In this document: piece by piece, positions 36,194 to 44,361 of the stretch | Position numbering within the stretch: position 1 is the stretch's first letter | How the letters are laid out: each line of letters opens with the position of its first letter | Origin: Seohaeicola sp024304985 | Lineage (GTDB): Bacteria > Pseudomonadota > Alphaproteobacteria > Rhodobacterales > Rhodobacteraceae | Length of the DNA: 64,000 nt | Assembly: GCF_028802875.1 (NCBI RefSeq) | Contig: NZ_JARAMP010000010.1 | Coordinates: forward strand, 62,001 to 126,000 | Direction: 5' to 3' | Notes under the pieces: generated by a model | What the model was told of the DNA's origin: nothing | Databases searched by the model: none | What the model saw: only the letters and a program-made list of their open reading frames with translations | Program-made: the position numbers and the translations under genes

Positions 36194-36949
36194 ATGACAG
36201 AGCGGTTTGACGGCAAGGTGGCCGTCGTCACGGGAGCGGCGCAGGGCAATGGAAAAGCCATCGCCACAGCGCTGGCACAGGCCGGGGCCGCCGTCGCCTG
36301 CTGTGACATGCAGGCCGATTCGCTGGCATCCACCGTGGCCGGGATCACCGCAGCCGGAGGCCGCGCCGTCGCGGTGCCGCTGGACGTGACGGATGCGGCG
36401 GGATGTGTCGCGGCGGCTGAACGGGTGCGCGCGGAACTGGGTGACGCCGCCATTCTGGTGAACAATGCGGGCATCATCCGGCGCACGCCGCTGGACGCGG
36501 ACAGCTTTGCCGCCGACTGGGACGCGGTCATGGCCGTCAACACGACCGGCGTGATGCAGGTCAGCCGGGCCTTTCTGGATCAGTTGAAGGCGACGCGGGG
36601 CAGCATCGTCAACCTTGGCTCGATCATGTCGGTGACGGCAGGGCCGGGATTGTCGGCCTATGCCGCGTCAAAGGGCGCGGTGCTGCAACTGACCCGCGCG
36701 ATGGCCCATGACCTTGCCCCCTTCGGCATCCGGGTGAACGCGATTGCGCCCGGCGTGATCGAAACTCCCATGACCGAGGCGACCCGCACGAATGCCGATG
36801 CCATTGGCCGGTTCATGGCCCATACGCCGATGCGCCGCGTGGGCCTGCCCGAAGAACTGGCGGGGCCGGTCCTGTTTCTGGCGTCAAGCGCCGCAAGCTA
36901 TGTGACGGGGGCCTTGCTACCCGTCGATGGCGGATACCTGTCCGCCTGA
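36194..36949 (+). CDS. SDR-family oxidoreductase
   Basis: A 251-residue classical short-chain dehydrogenase. The cofactor motif is TGAAQGNG, with NNAG, catalytic Ser in NLGSIMS and Tyr/Lys in YAASK. An acidic residue after the second strand (CCDMQ) suggests NAD preference. The start MTERFDG follows a GGGGAGG-type site. It is first in a run with a KstD-like flavoprotein, which suggests alcohol or ketone oxidation of a ring or acyl compound. Confidence 0.9.
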   Translation: MTERFDGKVAVVTGAAQGNGKAIATALAQAGAAVACCDMQADSLASTVAGITAAGGRAVAVPLDVTDAAGCVAAAERVRAELGDAAILVNNAGIIRRTPLDADSFAADWDAVMAVNTTGVMQVSRAFLDQLKATRGSIVNLGSIMSVTAGPGLSAYAASKGAVLQLTRAMAHDLAPFGIRVNAIAPGVIETPMTEATRTNADAIGRFMAHTPMRRVGLPEELAGPVLFLASSAASYVTGALLPVDGGYLSA

Positions 36950-36966
36950 AGGAAGGAATTGACGAG

Positions 36967-38676
36967 ATGACACGCAAGGATGTGGATGTATTGGTGGTAG
37001 GTTCGGGTGCGGGCGGGCTGGCGACAGCTGTCGCCGCCGCCCATCGCCGCCTTGAGGTGCTGGTGGTGGAGAAAGAGCCTGTGTTCGGCGGCACCACGGC
37101 GCGGTCGGGCGGCTGGATGTGGATCCCCGGCAACGGGCCTGCGATGCGCGCAGGTGTGGATGACAGCGCGGCCAAGGCGCGGACCTATCTGGAACATGAG
37201 GCGGGCGCGCATTTCGATGCCCCCCGCGTGGATGCCTTTCTTGAGGCGGGCCCCAAGGCGGTGGCGTTCTTCGAGGACAACACCGCGCTGCAATTCGACC
37301 TTGGCCCGTTCTTCGCCGATTATCATCCCGATGCGCCAGGGGGCATGGACGGGGGCCGTTCCATCGTGGCGCGGCCCTTCGACGGGCGGGAGTTGGGGCC
37401 GGAGATAGCCCGCCTGCGCCCGCCTCTGGCCGAGATCACCTTTCTGGGCATGATGATCGGGTCGGGCAAGGAATTGCTGCACTTCTTCAATGTGACACGC
37501 TCGCCCGTCTCGGCCTTCTATGTGGGCAAACTGTTCCTCAAGTTCCTGCGCGACATGGCCTTTCATGGGCGGCCGATGCGGCTGATGAATGGCAATGCGC
37601 TGGTGGGGCGGCTGGCGCGGTCGGCCTTTGACAAGGGCGTGCCGATCTGGACCAACGCGCCGGTGCGCGGGTTGATCCGCGACGATGCGGGTCGGGTGAT
37701 CGGGGCGCGGGTGGACAGTTCGACCGGACCGGTCGAGGTGATGGCCCGCAAGGGCGTGGTGCTGGCGGCGGGTGGCTTTCCGCAGGATGCGCTGCGCCGC
37801 AAGGAACTGATGCCCCATGCGCCGAGCGGGCACGAGCACGTCTCGCCCGCCCCTCCGGGCAATACCGGCGACGGGTTGCGTCTGGGAGAATCCGTGGGGG
37901 CTGTGGTGGATACCACCCTGCCCCATGCCGCGGCCTGGGTGCCGATCTCGCGCCCGCGCCGCCCGGACGGCACCTTGGGCACGTTTCCCCATTTCGTGGA
38001 CCGCTCGAAACCTGGTGTGATCGCGGTCACGCGGTCGGGTCGGCGCTTTGTGAACGAGGCCAATTCCTATCACGATTTCTGTCAGGCGATGGTCGCGCGC
38101 TGCCGCGCGGAAGCTGGCGAGGATGCCGAGATCGCGGCGTGGTTCGTGACGGATCACCGCGCTTTCCGCAAATACGGGTTGGGCTTTGCCAAGCCCGCGC
38201 CGGTGCCTTTCGGCAAGCTGATCAAGGATGGCTATCTTTTGCAGGGCAAGACACTGGCCGATCTGGCCGCGCAGATCGGGGCGGATGCGGCGGCCTTGCA
38301 AGAGACCGTGCGGCATTTCAACGAGGGCGCACGACGGGGCGAGGACCCGGACTTCGGCAAGGGCACGACCAGCTATAACCGTTCGCTGGGGGACCCGGAT
38401 CATGGGCCGAACCCCTGTCTGGCCCCGCTGGAGACGGGACCGTTCTATGCGGTGCGCCTCTATGTCGGCGATCTGGGCACCTTTGCGGGCCTCAAGACCA
38501 ATGCCAATGCGGAAGTGCTGGACGAGGCGGGCAAACCGCTGGGTGGGCTGTATTCGGTGGGCAATGACGCGGCTTCGATCATGGGTGGCAACTATCCCGG
38601 TGGCGGCATCACATTGGGTCCCGCGCTGACCTTTGGCTATATCGCGGCCCGGCACATGTCCGGCGCCAATGACTGA
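36967..38676 (+). CDS. FAD-dependent oxidoreductase (3-ketosteroid-1-dehydrogenase-like)
   Basis: A 569-residue flavoprotein of the fumarate reductase / KstD superfamily. The N-terminal FAD motif GSGAGGLATAVAAA is followed by GGTTARSGGWMWIPG. The C-terminal flavin-site block is GLYSVGNDAASIMGG then YPGGGITLGPALTFGYIAA, close to the KstD pattern. Such enzymes introduce a double bond next to a ketone. Steroid use is only a possibility: no other steroid genes are present. The next gene overlaps it by 8 bp. Confidence 0.82.
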   Translation: MTRKDVDVLVVGSGAGGLATAVAAAHRRLEVLVVEKEPVFGGTTARSGGWMWIPGNGPAMRAGVDDSAAKARTYLEHEAGAHFDAPRVDAFLEAGPKAVAFFEDNTALQFDLGPFFADYHPDAPGGMDGGRSIVARPFDGRELGPEIARLRPPLAEITFLGMMIGSGKELLHFFNVTRSPVSAFYVGKLFLKFLRDMAFHGRPMRLMNGNALVGRLARSAFDKGVPIWTNAPVRGLIRDDAGRVIGARVDSSTGPVEVMARKGVVLAAGGFPQDALRRKELMPHAPSGHEHVSPAPPGNTGDGLRLGESVGAVVDTTLPHAAAWVPISRPRRPDGTLGTFPHFVDRSKPGVIAVTRSGRRFVNEANSYHDFCQAMVARCRAEAGEDAEIAAWFVTDHRAFRKYGLGFAKPAPVPFGKLIKDGYLLQGKTLADLAAQIGADAAALQETVRHFNEGARRGEDPDFGKGTTSYNRSLGDPDHGPNPCLAPLETGPFYAVRLYVGDLGTFAGLKTNANAEVLDEAGKPLGGLYSVGNDAASIMGGNYPGGGITLGPALTFGYIAARHMSGAND

Positions 38677-39595
38677 GGCGCGCCGGGCCAGGGTCGGCAT
38701 CGCGCTGGGGCTGGGGGCAGCGTTCAGTTGGGGCATCTACAACGTCGGGGCCGAGATCGGTCAGGCCAGCGGGTTTCGCCCCGCTGACCTGACCATGCTG
38801 CGCTATGGCGGGGCCGCGCTGCTGATGCTGCCCCTGCTGTGGCTGGCGCGGCATCGCTTGCCGCCGCTTGGGCAGATCGCATGGGTGACGCTGCTGATCG
38901 GTCCGCCCTTTGCATTGCTGTTCAATTTTGGTTTTCAGCGCGCGCCGCTGTCGCATGCGGTGGTGATCGGGCCGGGCATGTCGATGCTGATGGCCAATGC
39001 CTTGGTGCGATGGCGGGACGGTGTGCCTTTGACCCTGCACCGCAAGATCGGCATGGGCGTGCTGATTGCGGGGCTTCTGGTGATCGCCGCCGATCAGCCC
39101 GCGCCGAAATCCTGGGGCGGGTCGGTTCTGCTGGGGGATCTGTGCTTTGTCGGATCAGGAAGCCTGTGGGGGATTTACGTCTATCTCATGGGCCGCTGGC
39201 GGTTGCCGCCAATCGAGACCACGGCGGCGGTGGCAAGCCTTGCCACGCTGTGCTTTGTGCCGGTCTACATGATCGTCTGGGGGCTGCCGGTCATGCCTGC
39301 GGCGCTATGGGCCGAGCAGTTCTTCTATCAGGGCGCGATCGGTGGCTGTCTGGCCTTTGTGGTTTTCGCCGCCGCCGTGGGGCGTCTGGGTGCGGGGCGG
39401 GCCGCGCTGTTTGCGGCGCTGGTGCCGTCATCGGCGGTGCTGCTGGCGATTCCGCTGACAGGGCAATGGCCAGAACCGCTGCAATGGGCGGGTGTGGTGC
39501 TGGCCTCGGTGGGGCTGATCGTGTCGCTGGACCTGTGGGCGGGGCGCAGGACACCATTGCCGCAGGCCGTGCCGGGCACTAGGTCTGGGAACTGA
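38669..39595 (+). CDS. EamA-family (DMT) transporter
   Basis: A 308-residue membrane protein with about ten helices in two EamA repeats; the first repeat ends near QRAPLSHAVVIGPGMSML. The family exports amino acids and other metabolites or takes up small organics. The ATG overlaps the end of the flavoprotein gene, so it belongs to the same operon. Direction and substrate cannot be told from sequence. Confidence 0.88.
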   Translation: MTEARRARVGIALGLGAAFSWGIYNVGAEIGQASGFRPADLTMLRYGGAALLMLPLLWLARHRLPPLGQIAWVTLLIGPPFALLFNFGFQRAPLSHAVVIGPGMSMLMANALVRWRDGVPLTLHRKIGMGVLIAGLLVIAADQPAPKSWGGSVLLGDLCFVGSGSLWGIYVYLMGRWRLPPIETTAAVASLATLCFVPVYMIVWGLPVMPAALWAEQFFYQGAIGGCLAFVVFAAAVGRLGAGRAALFAALVPSSAVLLAIPLTGQWPEPLQWAGVVLASVGLIVSLDLWAGRRTPLPQAVPGTRSGN

Positions 39596-39612
39596 CAACA
39601 AAGGGCGCGGAT

Positions 39613-40434
39613 GTGAGCATCGCAGAGGACAAACCGACCAAGGCGCAACGCGGTATCCGGTCATTGGAGACGGGGGGCGCGATCCTGCGGGCCATGGCGC
39701 TGTCGCAGGACCCGATGAAGCTTCGGGATCTGGCTGAGGCGGTTGATATCGCGCCGGCGCAACTGCATCCCTATCTGGTCAGTCTGCGGGCCATCGGCAT
39801 GGTCGAGCAGACGGAAACCGGGCTTTACCAGCTTGGCCCCTTTGCGCTGGAACTGGGGTTGAGCCGTTTGCGCGCGCAGGACGCCTATCACGAGACGATC
39901 CGCCGTGTTGGCGCGCTGGCCGAAGAAACGCGGCTGATGGTGGCCCTGTCGGTCTGGGGGCTGCACGGCGTCACCATCGTGCATGTGACGGAAGGCAGCG
40001 CGCAGATCCATGCCAATGTGCGTGCCGGTGGCGGGTTCATGATGACGGCCACGGCTACGGGGCGCCTGTTCGCGGCATTCCTGAACCCGGCCCTGACCGC
40101 GCCCGTCATCGCGCGCGAGATCCGGGACAACGCCACGGGCAATGCGCCACCCTTCGACGAGGCACGCTATCGCGCCGAGGTGGCGGCCATCCGCGCGCGC
40201 GGATACGAGACGACGCTGGATGCGCCGATCCCCGGTGTCAGCGCTGTGACCGCGCCCGTGTTCGACTATAGCGGGACGATCCAACTGGCCATCACCGTCG
40301 TCGGCCCGACATCGCAGATCGACCTTGCGCCAGAGGGGCGGACGGTGCGGGCTGTGCTGGATTTCACAGGACGGTTGTCGGCCGATCTGGGCTATTGCGT
40401 GGCCCATTCCGGCGGGCTTGAAGCGCGGGGTTGA
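39613..40434 (+). CDS. IclR-family transcriptional regulator
   Basis: A 273-residue IclR-type regulator with a GTG start; an ATG two bases earlier is out of frame. The winged helix is KLRDLAEAVDIAPAQLHPYL, followed by the effector domain with GGFMMTATATGRLFAAFL. Unlike most IclR proteins the effector domain lacks the usual Gly-Lys-Ala segment. Being inside the catabolic run, it probably controls the run and the divergent TRAP operon. Confidence 0.87.
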   Translation: MSIAEDKPTKAQRGIRSLETGGAILRAMALSQDPMKLRDLAEAVDIAPAQLHPYLVSLRAIGMVEQTETGLYQLGPFALELGLSRLRAQDAYHETIRRVGALAEETRLMVALSVWGLHGVTIVHVTEGSAQIHANVRAGGGFMMTATATGRLFAAFLNPALTAPVIAREIRDNATGNAPPFDEARYRAEVAAIRARGYETTLDAPIPGVSAVTAPVFDYSGTIQLAITVVGPTSQIDLAPEGRTVRAVLDFTGRLSADLGYCVAHSGGLEARG

Positions 40435-40554
40435 GCCGCGCCTGAAAAACGGACGGTTGCTCGATTTTTTGCGGCCTTGCGCCATGATCCGACTTGCCAA
40501 GCCATGCGGATGACATAAGCTTCCCAAGGGTAAACATATGGGAGGATTACCGGA

Positions 40555-41538
40555 ATGACTTGGCTTGCATCCTCGATCATGGGGCGGCGCGGTGAGGCGC
40601 AGGCGCGCGCGGGAAAGACGCATTTCCTGAGCGAGGCGGCGCAGGGGCAGTATCACTATGTCTATGGCCCCTATGCCGATCCGGTGATGACAGTGGCCCC
40701 CGGAGACGTGGTCGCGGTGGAAACGCTGGATGCCTTTGGTGGCGCGGTCAAGACCGAAGCCGACCTGCCGTCCAAGGTGCTGAACATGCCCTTCGTGAAC
40801 CCGCAGAACGGCCCCATTGCCGTAACAGGCGCGAAGAAGGGCGATGTGCTGGCGGTCTATATCAAGGACCTGCTGCCGCGCGGGCCGCAGCCTGCGGGGA
40901 CCACGGCGCTGATCCCCGATTTCGGCGGGCTGGTGGCCTCCAGCCTGACCCATCTGAACGCGCCGATTGCCGAGCGGGTCAAGAAGATGGAGGTGACGCC
41001 GGATGGCGTGAAATTCTCGGACAGGATCACGCTTCCTTACGAGCCTTTCGTGGGCACGATGGGGGTCAGCCCCGAGCTTGAGGCGATCTCGTCGCTCGTG
41101 CCGGACTATTACGGCGGCAACATGGACCTGCCCGACGTGGCCCCCGGTGCGGTGATCTATTTCCCCGTGCAGCGGGATGATGCCTATTTCTTCATCGGCG
41201 ATTGCCACGGCCGACAGGGCGATGGCGAGTTGTGCGGCGTGGCCGTGGAAATCCCCGCCACCGTGACCGTGCAGATCGACCTCATCAAGGGCTGGTCAAT
41301 CCCCGGCGTGCGGCTGGAGACCGAGGATTTCATCATGTCGGTGGGCTCTGCCCGCCCGATGGAGGATGCGGCCCGCATGGCCTATCGCGATCTGATCCGC
41401 TGGATGGTTGATGATTACGGGTTCGAGGAATCCGAGGCTTATTTTCTGGCGACACAGGCGGGAAAGATGCGCGTCGGGAATATGGTGGACCCGAAATATT
41501 CGCTGGGTGCGTCAATGTTGAAAAAGTATCTGGGCTGA
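40555..41538 (+). CDS. Acetamidase/formamidase-family protein
   Basis: A 327-residue member of the acetamidase/formamidase (FmdA/AmdA) family, metal-dependent enzymes hydrolysing formamide or short amides. Landmarks are ETLDAFGG, FIGDCHGRQGDGELCG (the conserved metal-site DxHxxQGDGE) and YYGGNMDLPDV. About 120 bp separate it from the iclR gene, with a GGGAGGA site upstream. The closest function in this neighbourhood is unclear. Confidence 0.87.
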   Translation: MTWLASSIMGRRGEAQARAGKTHFLSEAAQGQYHYVYGPYADPVMTVAPGDVVAVETLDAFGGAVKTEADLPSKVLNMPFVNPQNGPIAVTGAKKGDVLAVYIKDLLPRGPQPAGTTALIPDFGGLVASSLTHLNAPIAERVKKMEVTPDGVKFSDRITLPYEPFVGTMGVSPELEAISSLVPDYYGGNMDLPDVAPGAVIYFPVQRDDAYFFIGDCHGRQGDGELCGVAVEIPATVTVQIDLIKGWSIPGVRLETEDFIMSVGSARPMEDAARMAYRDLIRWMVDDYGFEESEAYFLATQAGKMRVGNMVDPKYSLGASMLKKYLG

Positions 41539-41553
41539 GAGGGACGACACGAG

Positions 41554-42315
41554 ATGGATCTGGGATTGAAAGGCAAGCGCGTGCTGGTCACGGGCGGCAC
41601 CAAGGGGATCGGCCTGCATTGCGCCGAGATCTTCGCGGCGGAAGGCGCGGCGGTATCGGTCTGCGCACGCGATGCGACGGGCGTGACGGCCACGGTCGAA
41701 GCGCTCAAGGCCAAGGGCGCCCATGCCTTTGGCCGGGCGGTGGATGTGTCCAATGCGCATGCGTTGAAATCATGGGTGCAGGACAGCGCCGCCGCTTTGG
41801 GCGGCATCGACATTGTCGTGGCGAATGTGTCGGCGCTGGCCGTGGCCGATGACGAGGCGGCGTGGCAGGCCGGGTATGAGACGGACATGATGCATTCGGT
41901 GCGTCTGGTGAATGCCGCGATGCCTTGGCTGGAGAAATCCGATGCGGCGTCGATCACGCTGATCTCATCGGTTTCGGGGCGCGAGGTGGATTTCACCGGA
42001 CCCGCCTATGGCGCTTTCAAGGCCGCTTTGGTGCATTACGCGCAAGGTTTGGCGATGAAACTGGCCCCCAAGGGGATCAGGGCCAATACCGTGTCGCCGG
42101 GCAATACCTATTTCGACGGCGGCATCTGGCAGTCGATCGAAAAGAACAACCCGGCGCTGTTTGCCGAAGCCTTGGGGATGAACCCGATGGGGCGGATGGC
42201 GAAACCCGAGGAGATTGCACGGGGTGTTGTCTTCCTCGCCTCGCCCGCGTCCAGCTTTACCAGCGGCACCAATCTGGTGATCGACGGGGCGCTGACCAAG
42301 GGCGTGCAGCTTTAA
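41554..42315 (+). CDS. SDR-family oxidoreductase (FabG-like)
   Basis: A 253-residue classical SDR with TGGTKGIG cofactor motif, ISSVSG serine and YGAFK tyrosine/lysine. VANVSALA replaces the usual NNAG motif, a noticeable departure. It lies 15 bp after the acetamidase gene in the same run. It ends with a 4-bp convergent overlap with the small monooxygenase-fold gene. Confidence 0.87.
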   Translation: MDLGLKGKRVLVTGGTKGIGLHCAEIFAAEGAAVSVCARDATGVTATVEALKAKGAHAFGRAVDVSNAHALKSWVQDSAAALGGIDIVVANVSALAVADDEAAWQAGYETDMMHSVRLVNAAMPWLEKSDAASITLISSVSGREVDFTGPAYGAFKAALVHYAQGLAMKLAPKGIRANTVSPGNTYFDGGIWQSIEKNNPALFAEALGMNPMGRMAKPEEIARGVVFLASPASSFTSGTNLVIDGALTKGVQL

Positions 42316-42608
42316 CGAAAAAACACCTCCGGCCCTGTCACCACGGTGGCGGGGCCGTCGAGCAGATGGCCCGCGGCGGCGAAGAACCCTTGCGATCCCG
42401 CGCCGTTGTTGTGCCGCTCCATCGCGGCGCGGTCCGTGAACCGCTCATGGGTCACGAAAAGACAGGGATCATCGGCGCTTTGCGTTACGAAAAAACTGGC
42501 CGTGTCGGGTTCTTGGGCGCGGACATAATCGCCCACCTTCAACAGTTCCGCCTTCACCGTATCCTCATGCCCCTTCTGGGCGCGCAATATTGCGGTCAGG
42601 GTGAACAT
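42312..42608 (-). CDS. Antibiotic-biosynthesis-monooxygenase (ABM) domain protein
   Basis: A 98-residue ferredoxin-like-fold protein of the ABM family (YgiN-like): MFTLTAILRAQKGHEDTVKAEL at the start, then FVTQSADDPCLFVTHERF and the HNNGAGSQGFF segment. Members act as quinol monooxygenases or small-molecule binding proteins. It is the last gene of the amide-import operon, 18 bp after the acyl-CoA ligase gene, so it may process the same acid or its product. Confidence 0.82.
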   Translation of the reverse strand: MFTLTAILRAQKGHEDTVKAELLKVGDYVRAQEPDTASFFVTQSADDPCLFVTHERFTDRAAMERHNNGAGSQGFFAAAGHLLDGPATVVTGPEVFFR

Positions 42609-42626
42609 CGGTCTTTCCTTTTCTGA

Positions 42627-44339
42627 TCAGGCGGTCAGGCCCAGATCGGCCATCATCTTGTCGCGCATGATGAATTTCTGCGGCTTGCCGGTGACGGTCA
42701 TCGGCATGTCGGTGACGAAGCGGATGTAGCGCGGCACCTTGTAATGGGCGATCTTGCCACGGCACCAGTCGCGCAAGGCGTCTTCGGTCATGGACGCACC
42801 GGGGCGCAGGATGATCCAGGTCGCAACCTCCTCGCCGTATTTCGCATCCGGCAGGCCGAAGACCTGCGCCTGCGAGATGTCGGGGTGGGTGGTCAGAAAC
42901 TCCTCGACCTCGGCGGGGTAGACGTTTTCGCCGCCCCGGATCAGCATGTCCTTGGACCGGCCCGTGATGCGGCAGTAACCTTCGGCGTCGATGGTCGCCA
43001 GATCGCCGGTGTGCATCCAGCCGCGCTGGATCGACTCGGCGGTGCGTTCGGGATCGTTCCAGTAGCCTTTCATCACCAGATAGCCGCGTGTCAGCAACTC
43101 GCCCTGTTGCCCCACCGGCAGGGTGCGGCCATCGGGGCCGACAACCTTGCATTCGGCATGGGGCTGGATGCGGCCCACGGTCGAGACACGGCGGTCCAGG
43201 GGATCATCCACGGCGGATTGGAACGAGATCGGGCTGGTTTCGGTCATGCCGTAGCCGATGGTGATCTGGTGCAGATGCATCCGTTCCATCACGCGGCGCA
43301 TCAGGGGTTCGGGGCAAGGTGCCCCCGCCATGATGCCAGTGCGCAAGCTGCGCATGTCGAAGCTGTCGAATTCGGGATGGTCCAGCATCGCCTGGAACAT
43401 CGTGGGCACGCCGTGGAGGGCAGCGCAGCCTTCGGCGTCGATGGCGGCAAGGGTGTCGCGGGCATCGAACGCCTCGCCGGGGATGACCATCGTCACGCCA
43501 TAGGAACAGGCGGCCAGATTGCCCAGCACCATGCCGAAGCAATGATAGAAGGGCACGGGGATGCACAGCCCTTCGCCCGGTTGCAGGCGCATGGCGCGGG
43601 CGGTGGAGATGGCGTTGTTGACGATGTTGCGGTGGCTGAGGGTGGCCCCCTTGGGTGCGCCTGTGGTGCCCGAGGTGAACTGGATATTGATCGCGTCATC
43701 GGGGTTGAGGCTGGCGCTGATCGCGTCCAGACGGGTGCGGACGGCACGGTTGCCCCGGTCCATCACCTCGTCGAAGGACAGCGCGCCGGGGCGGGGTTTG
43801 GGACCCAGTTGCACCACGCTGCGCAGGGCGGGCAGGCGTGCGGCCCGCAACCGCCCCGGCGGGCAGGTGGCCATTTCGGGGGCAAGTTCCGCCAGCATCG
43901 CCATGTAGTTGGAGGATTTGAACTGCGGCGCCACGATCAGGCAGGAAACACCCGCCTTGTTCAGCGCGTAGTCCAGCTCGGACGTGCGGTAAGCCGGGTT
44001 GATGTTCACAAGGATCGCGCCGATGCGGGCGGTGGCGAATTGCGCCAGCAGCCATTCGGGACGATTGGGGGACCAGATGCCGACGCGGTCGCCCTTGTAG
44101 ACACCGATCGACAGCAAGCCCGCTGCCAGCCGGTCGATCAGGCGGGCGAATTCATCGTAACTCCAACGGTCGCCAGTCTGACGGAAGACCGCCGCCGCAC
44201 GGTGGCCGTGGCGGCGCACGACCTCGGCCAAGAAGGCCGGGATCGTCGCCTCGATCAGCGGGCGGTCGGTGCTGCCCGCCACATGCGACAGCCCGTTGGC
44301 GGGGCGGATGCCCGGCTGTGATGTGACCCGTGCCGACAT
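42627..44339 (-). CDS. AMP-forming acyl-CoA ligase
   Basis: A 570-residue ANL-superfamily ligase. The P-loop-like motif is TSGTTGAPKGAT; further motifs are GYGMTETSP, TGDLATID and, near the C-terminus, VTGKPQKFIMR with the catalytic Lys. It activates a carboxylic acid with ATP and CoA. The start MSARVTSQ lies 22 bp after the amidase stop. In context it would convert the acid freed by the amidase into a CoA thioester. Whether the acid is aliphatic or aromatic is not visible. Confidence 0.92.
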   Translation of the reverse strand: MSARVTSQPGIRPANGLSHVAGSTDRPLIEATIPAFLAEVVRRHGHRAAAVFRQTGDRWSYDEFARLIDRLAAGLLSIGVYKGDRVGIWSPNRPEWLLAQFATARIGAILVNINPAYRTSELDYALNKAGVSCLIVAPQFKSSNYMAMLAELAPEMATCPPGRLRAARLPALRSVVQLGPKPRPGALSFDEVMDRGNRAVRTRLDAISASLNPDDAINIQFTSGTTGAPKGATLSHRNIVNNAISTARAMRLQPGEGLCIPVPFYHCFGMVLGNLAACSYGVTMVIPGEAFDARDTLAAIDAEGCAALHGVPTMFQAMLDHPEFDSFDMRSLRTGIMAGAPCPEPLMRRVMERMHLHQITIGYGMTETSPISFQSAVDDPLDRRVSTVGRIQPHAECKVVGPDGRTLPVGQQGELLTRGYLVMKGYWNDPERTAESIQRGWMHTGDLATIDAEGYCRITGRSKDMLIRGGENVYPAEVEEFLTTHPDISQAQVFGLPDAKYGEEVATWIILRPGASMTEDALRDWCRGKIAHYKVPRYIRFVTDMPMTVTGKPQKFIMRDKMMADLGLTA

Positions 44340-44361
44340 GATCCGCCCTTGCCCCCTGCCC

